Assembly (NCBI RefSeq): GCF_034140825.1
Contig: NC_089039.1
Span: 21,311,501-21,375,500 of the forward strand
Length of the DNA stretch: 64,000 nucleotides
DNA from: Oryza sativa Japonica Group
Taxonomy: Eukaryota; Streptophyta; Magnoliopsida; Poales; Poaceae
Direction: 5' to 3'
Numbering within the stretch: the stretch's first letter is position 1; the number at the start of each line of letters is the position of its first letter. Below the pieces are notes generated by a model that saw nothing but the letters and a program-made list of their open reading frames with translations, ran no database searches and was not told where the DNA came from. The position numbers were made by a program, and so were the translations under genes. This document shows, piece after piece, positions 13,299-23,690 of the stretch.

Positions 13299-13697
13299 GA
13301 ATTTTTTTTATTTATAATTTTTTTTATTAAAAGTTTTACAAAAATAATTTTCCATTTTGAAAATTGACGGAAGGAGTCGCCTACCGCCTTAAAAATCGCC
13401 CTCTCAGAGGGCGGCGAAAATGACGTGGCAGACGGCCGTTCGCTCTCGGGCGACGGCCGTCAACGAAATTTGCAGGCGGCCCCCTTGCCGCCCTCCGCTA
13501 GGGCGATTTTATACTGTGCGGGGGGCCGCCTGCAAATTGGCGGCGAGGGGGGGCATGGAATTTTGCAGGCGGCCCCCTTGCCGCCCTCCGCTAGGGCGAT
13601 TTTGTACTGTGGGGGGGGGGGCGCCTGCAAATGGGCGGCGAGGGGGCATGGAATTTTGCAGGCGGCCCCCTTGCCGCCCTGGGGGAGGGCGATTTTT
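13299..13697. repeat. Left MULE inverted-repeat arm with tandem subrepeats
   Basis: The left arm pairs with the right arm in inverted orientation over nearly 400 bp. From about 13501 it contains two successive copies of a 93-bp GC-rich unit (start GGGCGATTTT, end CCGCCCTCCGCTA). A TATA box follows directly at its inner edge, so the arm probably acts as promoter DNA for the internal gene. It lacks roughly 20 bp of a palindrome that the right arm keeps. Confidence 0.8.
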
Positions 13698-13708
13698 GCC
13701 TCTCCCCC

Positions 13709-13714
13709 TATAAA
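13709..13714 (+). promoter_or_regulatory. TATA box of the MULE-internal gene
   Basis: TATAAA in the context CCCCCTATAAAGCCCAG, just inside the left arm and about 240 bp before the proposed start codon. The placement fits a promoter carried by the element itself. Confidence 0.5.
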
Positions 13715-13950
13715 GCCCAGTCCCTCCTCTGTGAAATTTCATTATATTCACTTAAAAATCCAAAAAAAACAAAAGAGAGAGAGGGGAGGGCAGCAGAAGG
13801 GGAGCGGCGAAGCCCTGCTGGTTCGCTCAATTCATCACAGGTATGCTCCCATACATCTTTTGCATTTGTACTAATATGTTATGTTTGAGTATATATGTTG
13901 CGTTTTAGTTTTAGTTCCATATATTTTAGCACATCTGTAGCACACACACG

Positions 13951-15773
13951 ATGGGGACTTACTGGTGTCGACGTGGGGTTAGTGCAACTTCGCTGCGTTA
14001 TAAGTTTATCAGTCGTCTTTTTTTTTCTTCACATAACATGTCTAATTCCGATCATGTTTATTGCAGCGTCGTTACGCTCACGTCCAGGTGAGACGTGGTT
14101 ACCCGGACTTCGTGTTCGAGTTTGACCGTCTCCAGCCGAGCGACGTCATCTGGGAGCCGTACACAGAAGAGGCCGTCGCTGCGAGAGCACCGCTAGGACT
14201 TTCGTCCTTGTGCACACGCGACCAGGCTTACTGGCTCACCATCCTGCCGATGGTGTTCGACATTTTCGTTGAGCCTCACTGCCCGCAGCGTGTGATGAGA
14301 CAGTTCGGACTTAGGCAGGTGTTTCCGGGCAACGTGCAGCCGACCGTCCTCCCTGCCGACCACTCGTGAGTTCGGATTGTTCATTTCTAAATTTTTATGA
14401 TAATTACTTCATTGAGCCATATAATTTACCTCTCTTCACAGGTTGACTCGACGGGGACAGCTAGCAGGCGCACTTTGGGCTCCACGTGTACAGCAGTACG
14501 TTGACGACTGGGTGTTAGCTACAGAGGAGGTGATCAACGAGCTCTTCCCACACACGGAGGAGAACTACCGTGACTACCTTCGTTGGTACCTTCCTCGCAC
14601 TCGTGCGCGTGTGACCTTCACTCCAGACGCCCCAGAGCCGCACGTTGCCGCTGTCACGGACGCGTATCCCACGCACCGTGACCGAGACTACTTCGTGGCG
14701 GTACATCCAATTTGTATTACTTCTTACAATTATTTCATTTATCTTGCATAATATAGGACAACTACTGAATTTGTTATTTCCATCTTGCATAGGCTGATGC
14801 CGCACGGGATATCAGTGCCGATATCACCGCAGTCCAAGTGAGGTTGAACAGAGGTTTGCACTTGACTGACGTTGAGCAGAGGGTGACCTTCGACCGGATG
14901 CAGGAGAAGATGCGTGCGGTCATGCGCGTCTTCTCCTGTCGCAGCGCCGTGGACGTCGTACCTCCAGCTGGTCCGGTACAACCACGGCCTCGCGCGCCTA
15001 CCGTCGGAGCAGGACCTCGACCTACGGCACCTATTTCGCACGGTACTGCTCAGCCCAGAGGTTTCTTAAGTTTTGTTTCTATTTTTGTACGAAAACATCA
15101 CCCCGTCATAACTTGATGATCCATCCTCGCAGGACCTCGTTTGCCTTCGAGCGCCCCTAGCTTCGGATCAGTGCGACCTACAGCACCGGTTTCGCACGGT
15201 ACAGTTCAGCCCAGATATTAGTTCATTTTTGTTTCAGCTTTTGCACGATTATGTCACCATGTTTTAACTGCACGTTTCCTCATCGCAGGACCTCGTCTGC
15301 CTTCGAGCGCGTTCGCAGGCACGACCGGCGCTTCCACGAGCTCCGCAGGGGCGTTCGCCACCTCTTCGGGCGCGTTCGCCAGCTCTTCCTCTCACGGAGC
15401 GTCGATCTCTCGCCCACACGGTACTTTACTTTTTATTAATACTGTTAAATACCTGTACGAAACTGATGGTCCTTGTCCAGCAGGATTTGCAGCCGGGATC
15501 TTCGGTACTGGGGCCTCTTCGTCTCACGCCGGTAGGACTGGTCCTACTAGCCAGTTCTACGACGACGACTTGCACGGTGCAGACCACCACGACGTACTAG
15601 GCTCCTCTCAGCTTGGAGGAGCTCCAGAGGCGCACACTCAGGAGCAGCCAGAGGTCACACCTGTACAGGCAGGACGGGTTGGCCGTGCCGTACTCCCGGA
15701 CCGACTCACGTACTCCCACGGGCACATTAGGGCGCAGGGTAGGAGGGACAGGGGTAAGAGGCCTCGTCAGTAG
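13951..15773 (+). CDS. Plant mobile domain (PMD) protein, N-terminally short, MULE-borne
   Basis: Seven exons (13951-13977, 14067-14365, 14442-14700, 14793-15042, 15133-15198, 15289-15420, 15484-15773) join without a stop to 440 codons. The body matches the C-terminal half of the aminotransferase-like plant mobile domain: YPDFVFEFDRLQPSDVIW, APLGLSSLCTRDQAYWL, QRVMRQFGLRQVFPGN, WVLATEEVINELFPHTEENY and RDYLRWYLPRTRARVTF. Then comes a serine/alanine-rich region made by three similar short exons, each opening in a GPRLPSS/GFAAG-type sequence, and a basic tail with RLTYSHGHIRAQGRR. PMD proteins (MAIN/MAIL1 relatives) occur in plants as host genes and as passengers of transposons. The usual N-terminal PMD part is absent. 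Exon 1 (MGTYWCRRG) is the least certain; exons 2-7 have matching phases. No transposase motif is present. Confidence 0.72.
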
Positions 15774-16554
15774 TGTTCTACCTCTTCAGTCCTTATGTGA
15801 CCGTTTCTTTTGGCTTACAAACTTGTAAAGCAGTACTACTTTTGCTATTACTACTGCAGTACTACTTGTGTTTGTCTCGTCTACATAGTTCTTTTCATTC
15901 ATATGGTGCTAGAACAACTTATGCTCACGACAACACACTTTCGGCGCTGCACGGTAGTGTCAGATCCAGTAGCGCGCACAGTCTACAACAGCACACATGA
16001 AAAGCGGCAGCTCGAGTTATCACTATCAACTTTCGGCGCTGCCTGTTTACATAAAGTGAATCACGCCCACGCGTGATCGTCTTGTCACATCTAATGAATA
16101 ATGTATCTCATTGAGTTCACATATATTGCAGTGAAAACGACGCTATATAATTGACAATCTGAAGGCAACCTCTTCATATCTTCTTTCCCACTAGCACACA
16201 ACACACGAAAATGGAAGCCTATTTATTGGTAATACGTAATCTAGATTTGAGATTATGTAGAACATTCTTCACTACAATTTTACATTTTGGCAGCAAACCA
16301 AATATGATCAAATGCAATTTTACCTTACCAAATATTTGGTCGTGAAGAAAAATTTGGCACTAACAATCCAAATATGCCCTAAAAATTAATAAAATATTTG
16401 TACGGTAACAAAATATTTGTACGGTAACAATCCAAATATGCCCTAAAAAATAATAAAATTGTATTTTACCAGTCTTGGAGATTTTAATCTTGTATAGTTT
16501 TCAATATAAAAAGATTTGATAACTATTGATATTTATACAAAAATATAGAGCACA

Positions 16555-16971
16555 GTACAAAATCACCCTTGCGGAGGGCGGCAAGGGGGCCGCCTGCAAA
16601 ATTCCATGCCCCCTCGCCGCCCATTTGCAGGCGGCCCCCCGCACAGTACAAAATCGCCCTCGCGGAGGGCGGCAAGGGGGCCGCCTGCAAAATTCCATGC
16701 CCCCCCTCGCCGCCCATTTGCAGGCAGCCCCCCGCACAGTACAAAATCGCCCTCGCGGAGGGCGGCAAGGGGGCCGCCTGCAAATTTCGTTGACGGCCGT
16801 CGCCCGAGAGCGAACGGCCGTCTGCCACGTCATTTTCGCCGCCCTCTGGGAGGGCGATTTTTAAAAATCGCCTTCCCAGAGGGCGGTAGGCGACTACTTC
16901 CGTCAATTTTCAAAATGGAAAATTATTTTTGTAAAACTTTTAATAAAAAAAATTAAAAATAAAAAAAATTC
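16555..16971. repeat. Right MULE inverted-repeat arm
   Basis: The complement of the left arm, with the same 93-bp tandem unit in two copies plus a partial third. Near 16838-16888 it holds a near-perfect palindrome of about 50 bp (two GC-rich halves around TTTTTAAAAA) that is only partly present in the left arm. Between the gene's stop (15773) and this arm lies AT-rich sequence, including a fragment with CAAATATTTGGT words resembling a Tourist-type MITE (about 16280-16450). Confidence 0.8.
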
Positions 16972-16981
16972 CTTACTCGCC
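16972..16981. repeat. Right 10-bp target-site duplication of MULE
   Basis: CTTACTCGCC, an exact copy of 13289-13298, directly outside the right end of the element. Confidence 0.85.
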
Positions 16982-17993
16982 ATCGAAATCTCGATTCGTA
17001 GCCGAACGGATTACGACTGACGGGGGTCGGAGAAGAAAATTCCGAACCCCCACCAACCTTCGCAACCACCTGCGTGGCTGCGTGGTTTCCCATGGGCCAT
17101 GGGCCATGGGCACCGAGGAGGTATAATCCTGCTTTGGTTAAAGACCACAACAGAGAGACTCCTTAGCTGGTTCAAGTGTCTCCAATTTCCATCGGAGGAG
17201 GTTACCCATCGGACGTCTAATAAAAAACGAAATATCGGCCGCCTCTCACAGCCCTTAGTAGCAGCGCACCTAGCACTACATTTAAAGCGCAAGAGCATGC
17301 AGCTACATGTGCTAGCCTGTGTATGCAGCATGTACGGCTACTAGCACTATATTATAATGTACACATATATTTTTATTCTTTGAACTCTTTTCTCTTAAAA
17401 TATATATTTGATATGTAATTTGATTGCATCATTAGATTTGTTATAATAAAATCTTTATAACAAGATCTCATATGGCTATATTTTGATATAAAAAACTACT
17501 GAAACATCATGAAATGCTTATTGCAACAACAGCTATATGTGACATTTCAAAAACCCATTGCAACAAAAAAAAACTTTAAAGTGCAACATAGTCCATATCT
17601 AATTGAAACATTTGTTTCTCATTGAGTGAAACACTGAATTTTAACAGTAGAAACATATATATTTTTTTCGTCAGAATATAATCATGCAAGATTTAATAAC
17701 AACAAATATACCACAATAATCGGATCATGAATCGCATAATTAGTTTGGAAGAAAAATAGTTTTAAAGATCATGTCTCAATTTGCATGTTCCTATATACTT
17801 GCATGCAAGTTGTGCATGCATACGGCTGAGTAAAAGTAACTTGGAAAGAGAAACCAGGAAAAACACCAGGAAAGGTAAATCAATTTTAGACTAGTATAGA
17901 GGAGGAAGCTGGCGTCCGATGTTTGTCTTCCCGTCGGACGCGCGACACGAAGCATTTTCCATTTCCATCTGGTGTTCAGTTGCCCATCGAGAT

Positions 17994-19062
17994 ATTAATG
18001 CCATCGATAAAAGCAACTTCCTAGTTTCTAGAAATGCCATTGCACAAGCCTCTTTCTCCCAAAAATACCATCACCGTCAATTCAACACCATTACAACCGT
18101 TATTTTTTTTTAACAATGACCATTTTCCCCTCAGTGCAGAATATACCCAGTTTTTATGGTAAAAGAAAAAGAGAGATGAAACAGTGAAAATTTCTAACCC
18201 TAACCCTAGAACGATCCTGATCCAGGCGGCTCTCCTAGCGGCAGCTCGGTGCAGGGCTCGGTGACAGCGATGAGGCGTCGGTCCACGGTGGCGGCATGGC
18301 GGTCCATAGCGGCGATGGGGCAGGACGCGGCGAGGAGGTCGCAGGCGGCGGTGCGGCTATCCATAGCGGCGATGGTGCGGGGCTCGGCGACGGTCCACGG
18401 CGGCGGCGCAACGGTCCACAGCGGCCGCAAGGGAGAGGCGGGTTTCTAGCGGCGGAAGCCCCCACCGATGGCTCCGTCCCTGCTCCTCCTCCCAGAGAAT
18501 AGCTACTGGACCTCGGAGTGGAGATGGCACCGCCGCCGTACTCGCCTCACGAACCAGGAGCAATGACATTGGCCTCGGGGTTTCTTCTTTCTCTTTGTGC
18601 TCGCTTCCCGCCGATGTCCAGTGGTAGGTTAAGTTTCTTTTGGATTTCTCTTCCGATGCAGAGATACTGAGTTGCTGCCTCTGCAGTGGTGTTTGCCAGT
18701 TGCTCCTCCTCGTGTGGAGGTGCAGCGCGTCCGGACGAGGCGAATGTGTGAAATTGGTTTGTGAATTTGATTTATGTGAATTTAATTCTAAAATAATTTG
18801 ATTGATAGCAAAATTGATGTCTGTATTTAGATGCTAACAGAAATATGGATCAATGCAAAATAATGTTGTGTGAGCAAACAATGCAAATGATGTTGTGTGA
18901 GCAAATGGTTGCCTGGGGTAAAATTGTCTTTTCATACAACTTAACGGAGAGATGTTAATAACAGTTTGACTGTGATGGTATTTTTGGGAGAAAGATGCAA
19001 TGGCATTTTTAGGAAGATGCTTTTGTCGATGGTATTTCTGGGATTATGGTGCTTGTCGATGG
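17994..19062. mobile_element. Inverted-repeat element with GC-rich core (Pack-MULE-like)
   Basis: Imperfect inverted repeats of about 90 bp face each other. The left arm reads AAATGCCATTGCA, then TCTTTCTCCCAAAAATACC; the right arm is its complement around 18975-19010. Outside them, CCATCGA(T/C)AAAAGCA words also pair. The interior has an AT-rich rim and a GC-rich core (about 18200-18620) starting with two telomere-like CCCTAA repeats. The core holds a short exon-like reading frame (MAPPPYSPHEPG, ATG at 18524) that ends at a possible splice donor near 18626. This resembles a Pack-MULE with a captured promoter/first-exon fragment, but no clear target duplication was found. The flanks 16982-17993 and 19063-19677 are AT-rich with nothing else recognised. 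Confidence 0.4.
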
Positions 19063-20563
19063 TATTTCATGGATTTTCTCTTAAAAAATAATCTAGGAAG
19101 TCGGTCGATCCTACTGTTCATGGTCATGCCAACCATGGCACCGACCATTTTGGATGGACCTGAAAACATGGTAGCGATCTATCTTCTTTAGGCTTTTAAC
19201 CAGGCAAAAGCTATGTTGATGCACAGATGCACTCCAAAGAGTACTGCTATACGTACGACCCAGTTGTACAACGATAGACATGCAACCATAGATCAATTAA
19301 AGGAGAGCATCTTCATATGCACTGTGGCCGTTTACAACTATTGATCAAATCCAATCGTACGTGAATCGGACAATTGGGTCGTATGCATAGAAAAATTTCA
19401 CTCCAAATTATCCAGATTATTAAGAGATGCTTTGCCGCACACAATGGAAAATCTCTTTATCCAAAAGACAATCGGATGGATTCATGTACAAAACATCTCT
19501 CCTTCAGAGTGAATCTTAAGATCACACATACATATTCGACTAAAATTATGTTCCAAGATGCAAAAAGGTATAATTTAGACTACATTGTATCTGCAGCCAG
19601 AATTGCATACAACCTACCAAACGCAAACTACATAGCGATGCAATTATCAACATGCCCGACCTTACAAGTAGCACCATCTAGCCGATGCTAAGTGCTTTCA
19701 TATTCGGAGTTTCCTTCTCTTGGACCTCCCTTAGAATCTTGTCACATTCATCTTCCTCTTCCTCGTTCTCTTCTGGCCCCTCCTCCTCTTCCTGCATTTC
19801 CTCTTCATCTGATCTGTAATCAATATAGCCATCGCCGAATGATTTGGGTATTTTCTGCGCTTCTTCCATGAAAGTCATGATTTCTCCACTAGTTTGGGCT
19901 GAGAAAGTAGGGAAATAGTCATTCTTTGTGAAGTAGATAGATTGTGCCTCTTCTGTGAGCTCCCTCGGGAAATTCTTCAAGAACCATGGATGGTTCTTTA
20001 TTTCCTGCATGGTGATTCTCTATACAGGAAAAGAAAAGAGCTCATCGAACTTGAGTTCTAGAGTAAGACCACAGCTCGATATGGCTCATTCACTAGTATG
20101 GTTTACCACATGCCATAATTAATCACCACATGAAAATAAAGTCACTTATGGATATCAATATGGAAACCGAGATAAATGTTAACTTGCGTTCATTACCTTC
20201 GATGGATCACTGACAAAGATTCGTGATATGAGTTCTCTGCAATCAGTAGATATGTGGACTTGCTGTGGTATCTCATATTGAATTGCTTTTATTAGCTGCA
20301 AACGAAGATAAGCCGCCGGAATTCATGAGTGTAAACAAGACCGCAAATATATTCACAGAAATGCCAATGAAATATATCCATGAGATTATAGGACTGAGCT
20401 ATCACCTTGACGGTCTTCATAATATTCTTGGGATCATCCTTGTCTTCAATGAGTAGGCCCCCACAAGCATGACATAGAGAGTAACCCCACACGACCATAC
20501 ATCTGCAAGCTACAATATAAAAATACACTTGTCACTAATTAATTAACTGTGCTGTCTAAAAAA

Positions 20564-20568
20564 CAGGA
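20564..20568. repeat. 5-bp target duplication, left of solo LTR
   Basis: CAGGA directly before the LTR start, repeated exactly at 23691-23695 after its end. Confidence 0.85.
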
Positions 20569-23500
20569 TGTCACGCCCAGAAATTCCCGAATAGAATTCC
20601 AAGCAAAATGTGCATTAAAACCCCCGTCGAGGACCGGCCGGGGTACACAAACGACAAAGTCGACATACAGATCCACGTCTTACAAACATTATAAAAGTCT
20701 TACATAAATGCAGCGGAAAATTAAAAGATAAATGGAGCTAAGCCTTGACTTGGACTGCAGCGGGAACACCACTCCACATGCATCCTCGACAGCACGGACG
20801 AAGCCTACTCCTCGGAGAACCCACCATCTGACACGCACTCAAACTCTGGGGGTTTGGGGAAAAATAGAGCAAGACTGAGTACAACCACCGTACTCAGCAA
20901 GTCATACCGGAATAGAGGGTATGATGCAGGATATAATTGAAGGACAGCTTGAGCGGTTCATTTGCATAAAGCGAGCATTTAAAGACGGTAGTTGAAAGCA
21001 GTAAATCAGTTGTAATAATTACTCAATATTAACCATCCACTGTCCAACGCTACACCACGTTGCAACAGGCCCCACCATCCACCTGAACTAATCAATTCCA
21101 TTACACTAGACTAGGGTGAGGCTAATCACGGTGAATCTGGTTGACCGCTCATAACCGCGGGCACGGCTATTCGAATAGTTTCACTCTGATCAGAGGTGTA
21201 CAACTGTACCCACAAGACACAGCCCCACGACACGTTTCCGTGTGCCGACATGCCACCACGACATACCGGAAAGAGGCCGTGACAGGACCCTTCGCATAAC
21301 CCCCTCTAGCCAAGCACACCACACCTCAGGTTTCACCCCCGTCCCCAGCGGGCAACGGGCAGTCCCCTCTCGTGCCTAGGTGAATCCGGAAGCGACAGAG
21401 GCCGTCGCAGGGCCCGCCCCGCTCCATCACGCACACCCTTGCCTGGATGAGTCAACTAGAGGAAAGCTACACTACAAGCCCAGCCGTTGCCCACGCTGGC
21501 TTGTGGTAAGTACGAGGAATTCTTCCAGGGTTTCCCGCGAACCGGTCCTTAAGTGCCATGGGCGCGACCATCAAAACCATGCACCCACAGCCCACCATAA
21601 GGTATATTTTAATTGACTAACACCAGGACGGCGGCTTTAATCCAACACCAACACTAGAACCTGAAGTCTATGCATTAATGTGATTTCCCCCACGGTGTGC
21701 TAGTTGAACTAAGCATGGCTAAGCAATCCCTAGTCCAATCTTTAGTCATGTTATATCCCAAGCTAACAAAGGAGCATGGTACAAAAGTAGCATGGCTGTA
21801 ACAGTAGGTAAACATCCCATAGTATCATTATAAAACAATGCAGTATTTAAAGGAAAACGGTAGAGCATTTGCAATATAGGATCAACATGTTCAAGTGACA
21901 AGCATGACTTGCCTTCTCTGCTGCTGGAGGAACCTCGGCGACTATTTCAAAGTACACCGGAGCGTCGGGAGAGCCGGAATCTAAGCGACATACAAAGCAA
22001 ATAATACAAACATGCTATAAGACTACTAAAACAGCGAACAAAACCATTTTTAATGGATTCTATGCACTTTTCTTGATTTACTGAGACTTGAATGGGCTTA
22101 AACGGAGCTCGGATGAATTAGATATGAATTTTAGAAGATTCGCTGTGTTTTTACTATAACCAGAAAAATCCTTAATTGATTTATTGCGCAATAATTAAAA
22201 TCCCGGGGAGAGAGAGGGCGGCGTCGACATGCGGGCCCCACTTGGCAGTGACTCGGGGGGAGGGCGGTCCGCGGTGGACCGGGTCCACGGACCGGGGAAG
22301 GAGCAGCGCACCACGTGGTGCACACGTGGCGTCGACACGGCGCACACGTGGCGGCCACATGGCAGCCACGCGGGCGGCGGGGTTGGATGGCCCCGATCTA
22401 CCCGAGGGTAGATCGGACGGCGGCGGGAGCGCGTGGCCGGCGCGCACGGGCGGCTCAAGCCGGCCCGGCGGCCATGGCGCACGGCGGCGGCGCAAGGCGG
22501 CGATCAGCTGGCGGCGGTGTCGTGGCGACGCGGACGGCGACAGCGGCGGCTAAGCGGTGAGAGAGAGAGAGAGAGAGAGGAAGAGGAGGAGGGGCCTCAC
22601 CGACGACGATTGACGATGGCGAGCGACGGAGGGCGATGGCGACGACGGGACGAGCTCCGGAACCACCTAGCGAACACGAAGAAAGGGGTTAGAGAGAGAG
22701 AGAGAGAGAGGAAGATGGAAGAGGGCGAGGACGCCGGCCGAAGGCGGCAGCCATGGCGGAGCTCACCGGCGCGCGGTGCGAACGGGGTTCCCGCGGCGGA
22801 AAGCGGTGGCGGAGAGGCAGACGGCGTGGCCCTTGGGCTTGCGAACCCGACGGCGGCAACGGCACGGCTCGGCGCGGCGGCTAGCGGCTACCGGAGCGGC
22901 GGCGACAGCGGTGGAGAGGAGGGCGACGGCGCTAGGGCGATAGAGGGCACATGAGAGCTCGGCGAAATGGAGAAAAAGAGAGAGGGGAGAGCGGGGGTGC
23001 TTTATATAGGCTCGCAAGGGTTGATCGTGGCCGGGATGGCCGCGATTTCGCCGGTGGAGTGGGGAGAGGGGGAGAGGAGAGAGAGGCGGGATTCAAAAAT
23101 TGAATCCTGGACGTCTCGAGCGCGGGCGCGGGCGGGAAAGAGAGGGAGTGGGCGCGGGGAAGGCGGGCGCGGGCGGCGATGTGGGCAACGTTGCCCGGGA
23201 GGCACGGGAGCGAGGGGGCGGCGGTGGTTGCGGGATGCGCGGCGGCGACTGGAGGTTGGGGGAGGACCCGACAGGTGGGCCCCACTTGTCGGTGACCCTG
23301 GGAGAGAGGAGGGGGGCTCGGGCGGCCGGCTGGGCCGTGGCCTTCGGCCGGCCCAGCGGGGAGGGGGAGGAATATGGGCTGGCGGCCCATTGGGAAAAGG
23401 AGGGAAAAAGGAAAAAGAAAAAAAAAAGAAGGAAATGAATTTTCCTGGGATTAAATACTGCTTGTGCTCGTTTTTAATTGGTTAAAATTATTTCTAGAGC

Positions 23501-23690
23501 TTTGAAAATTCCACTAAAAATCTTGTTAGCATATTTCGACATGTAGAACTCAAGAAAAATTCCACATGCCAATTCTGATTATTATTTGCATTAATTTATT
23601 AGGGTTTCTCTCTTGCTTTTACACTGATATTTTCTCTAGGCGATTTATAAATTCAATTTAGGCTTGGGAAAAGAAATTCAGGGTGTGACA
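20569..23690. mobile_element. Solo LTR, gypsy-like, 3.1 kb
   Basis: A 3,122-bp solo long terminal repeat beginning TGTCACGCCC and ending GGGTGTGACA. It is flanked by the exact 5-bp duplication CAGGA and lies inside intron 6 of the kinase gene. No internal region or second LTR is present, so it is the product of LTR-LTR recombination. Its length and ends fit long-LTR rice gypsy families such as the RIRE3/RIRE8 group; the family name is an inference. The right half is very GC-rich with (GA)n tracts near 22560 and 22690 and only overlapping low-complexity reading frames. The intact duplication suggests a fairly young fossil. Confidence 0.88.

Larger units (their letters stand above)
13299..16971. 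mobile_element. Mutator-like element (MULE) carrying a plant-mobile-domain gene
   Basis: A 3,673-bp element bounded by an exact 10-bp duplication (CTTACTCGCC). Its ends are long inverted repeats of about 400 bp (13299 to about 13697 and about 16555-16971). Each arm starts with an AT-rich outer part (GAATTTTTTTTATTT, then ATTAAAAGTTTTACAAAA), then a GC-rich zone with the word GGGCGATTTT, then about two copies of a 93-bp tandem unit containing GCAGGCGGCCCCCTTGCCGC. Between the arms lies a seven-exon open gene of the plant mobile domain family. No MURA-type transposase was seen, so the element is probably mobilised in trans. The near-identity of the arms, the exact duplication and the intact gene suggest a recent insertion. 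Confidence 0.85.

Noticed and set aside
13425-13888. Open frames of 85-149 codons in the MULE arm (and their mirror at 16501-16956)
   Set aside because: Repeats of the same Pro/Arg-rich peptide arise from the tandem 93-bp units; inverted-arm sequence rather than coding.
18190-18205. Telomere-like CCCTAACCCTA at 18197 as an interstitial telomere
   Set aside because: Only two units; far more likely a telo-box promoter motif.
22176-23485. Several open frames of 100-170 codons
   Set aside because: They lie wholly inside the GC-rich half of the solo LTR and are compositional.
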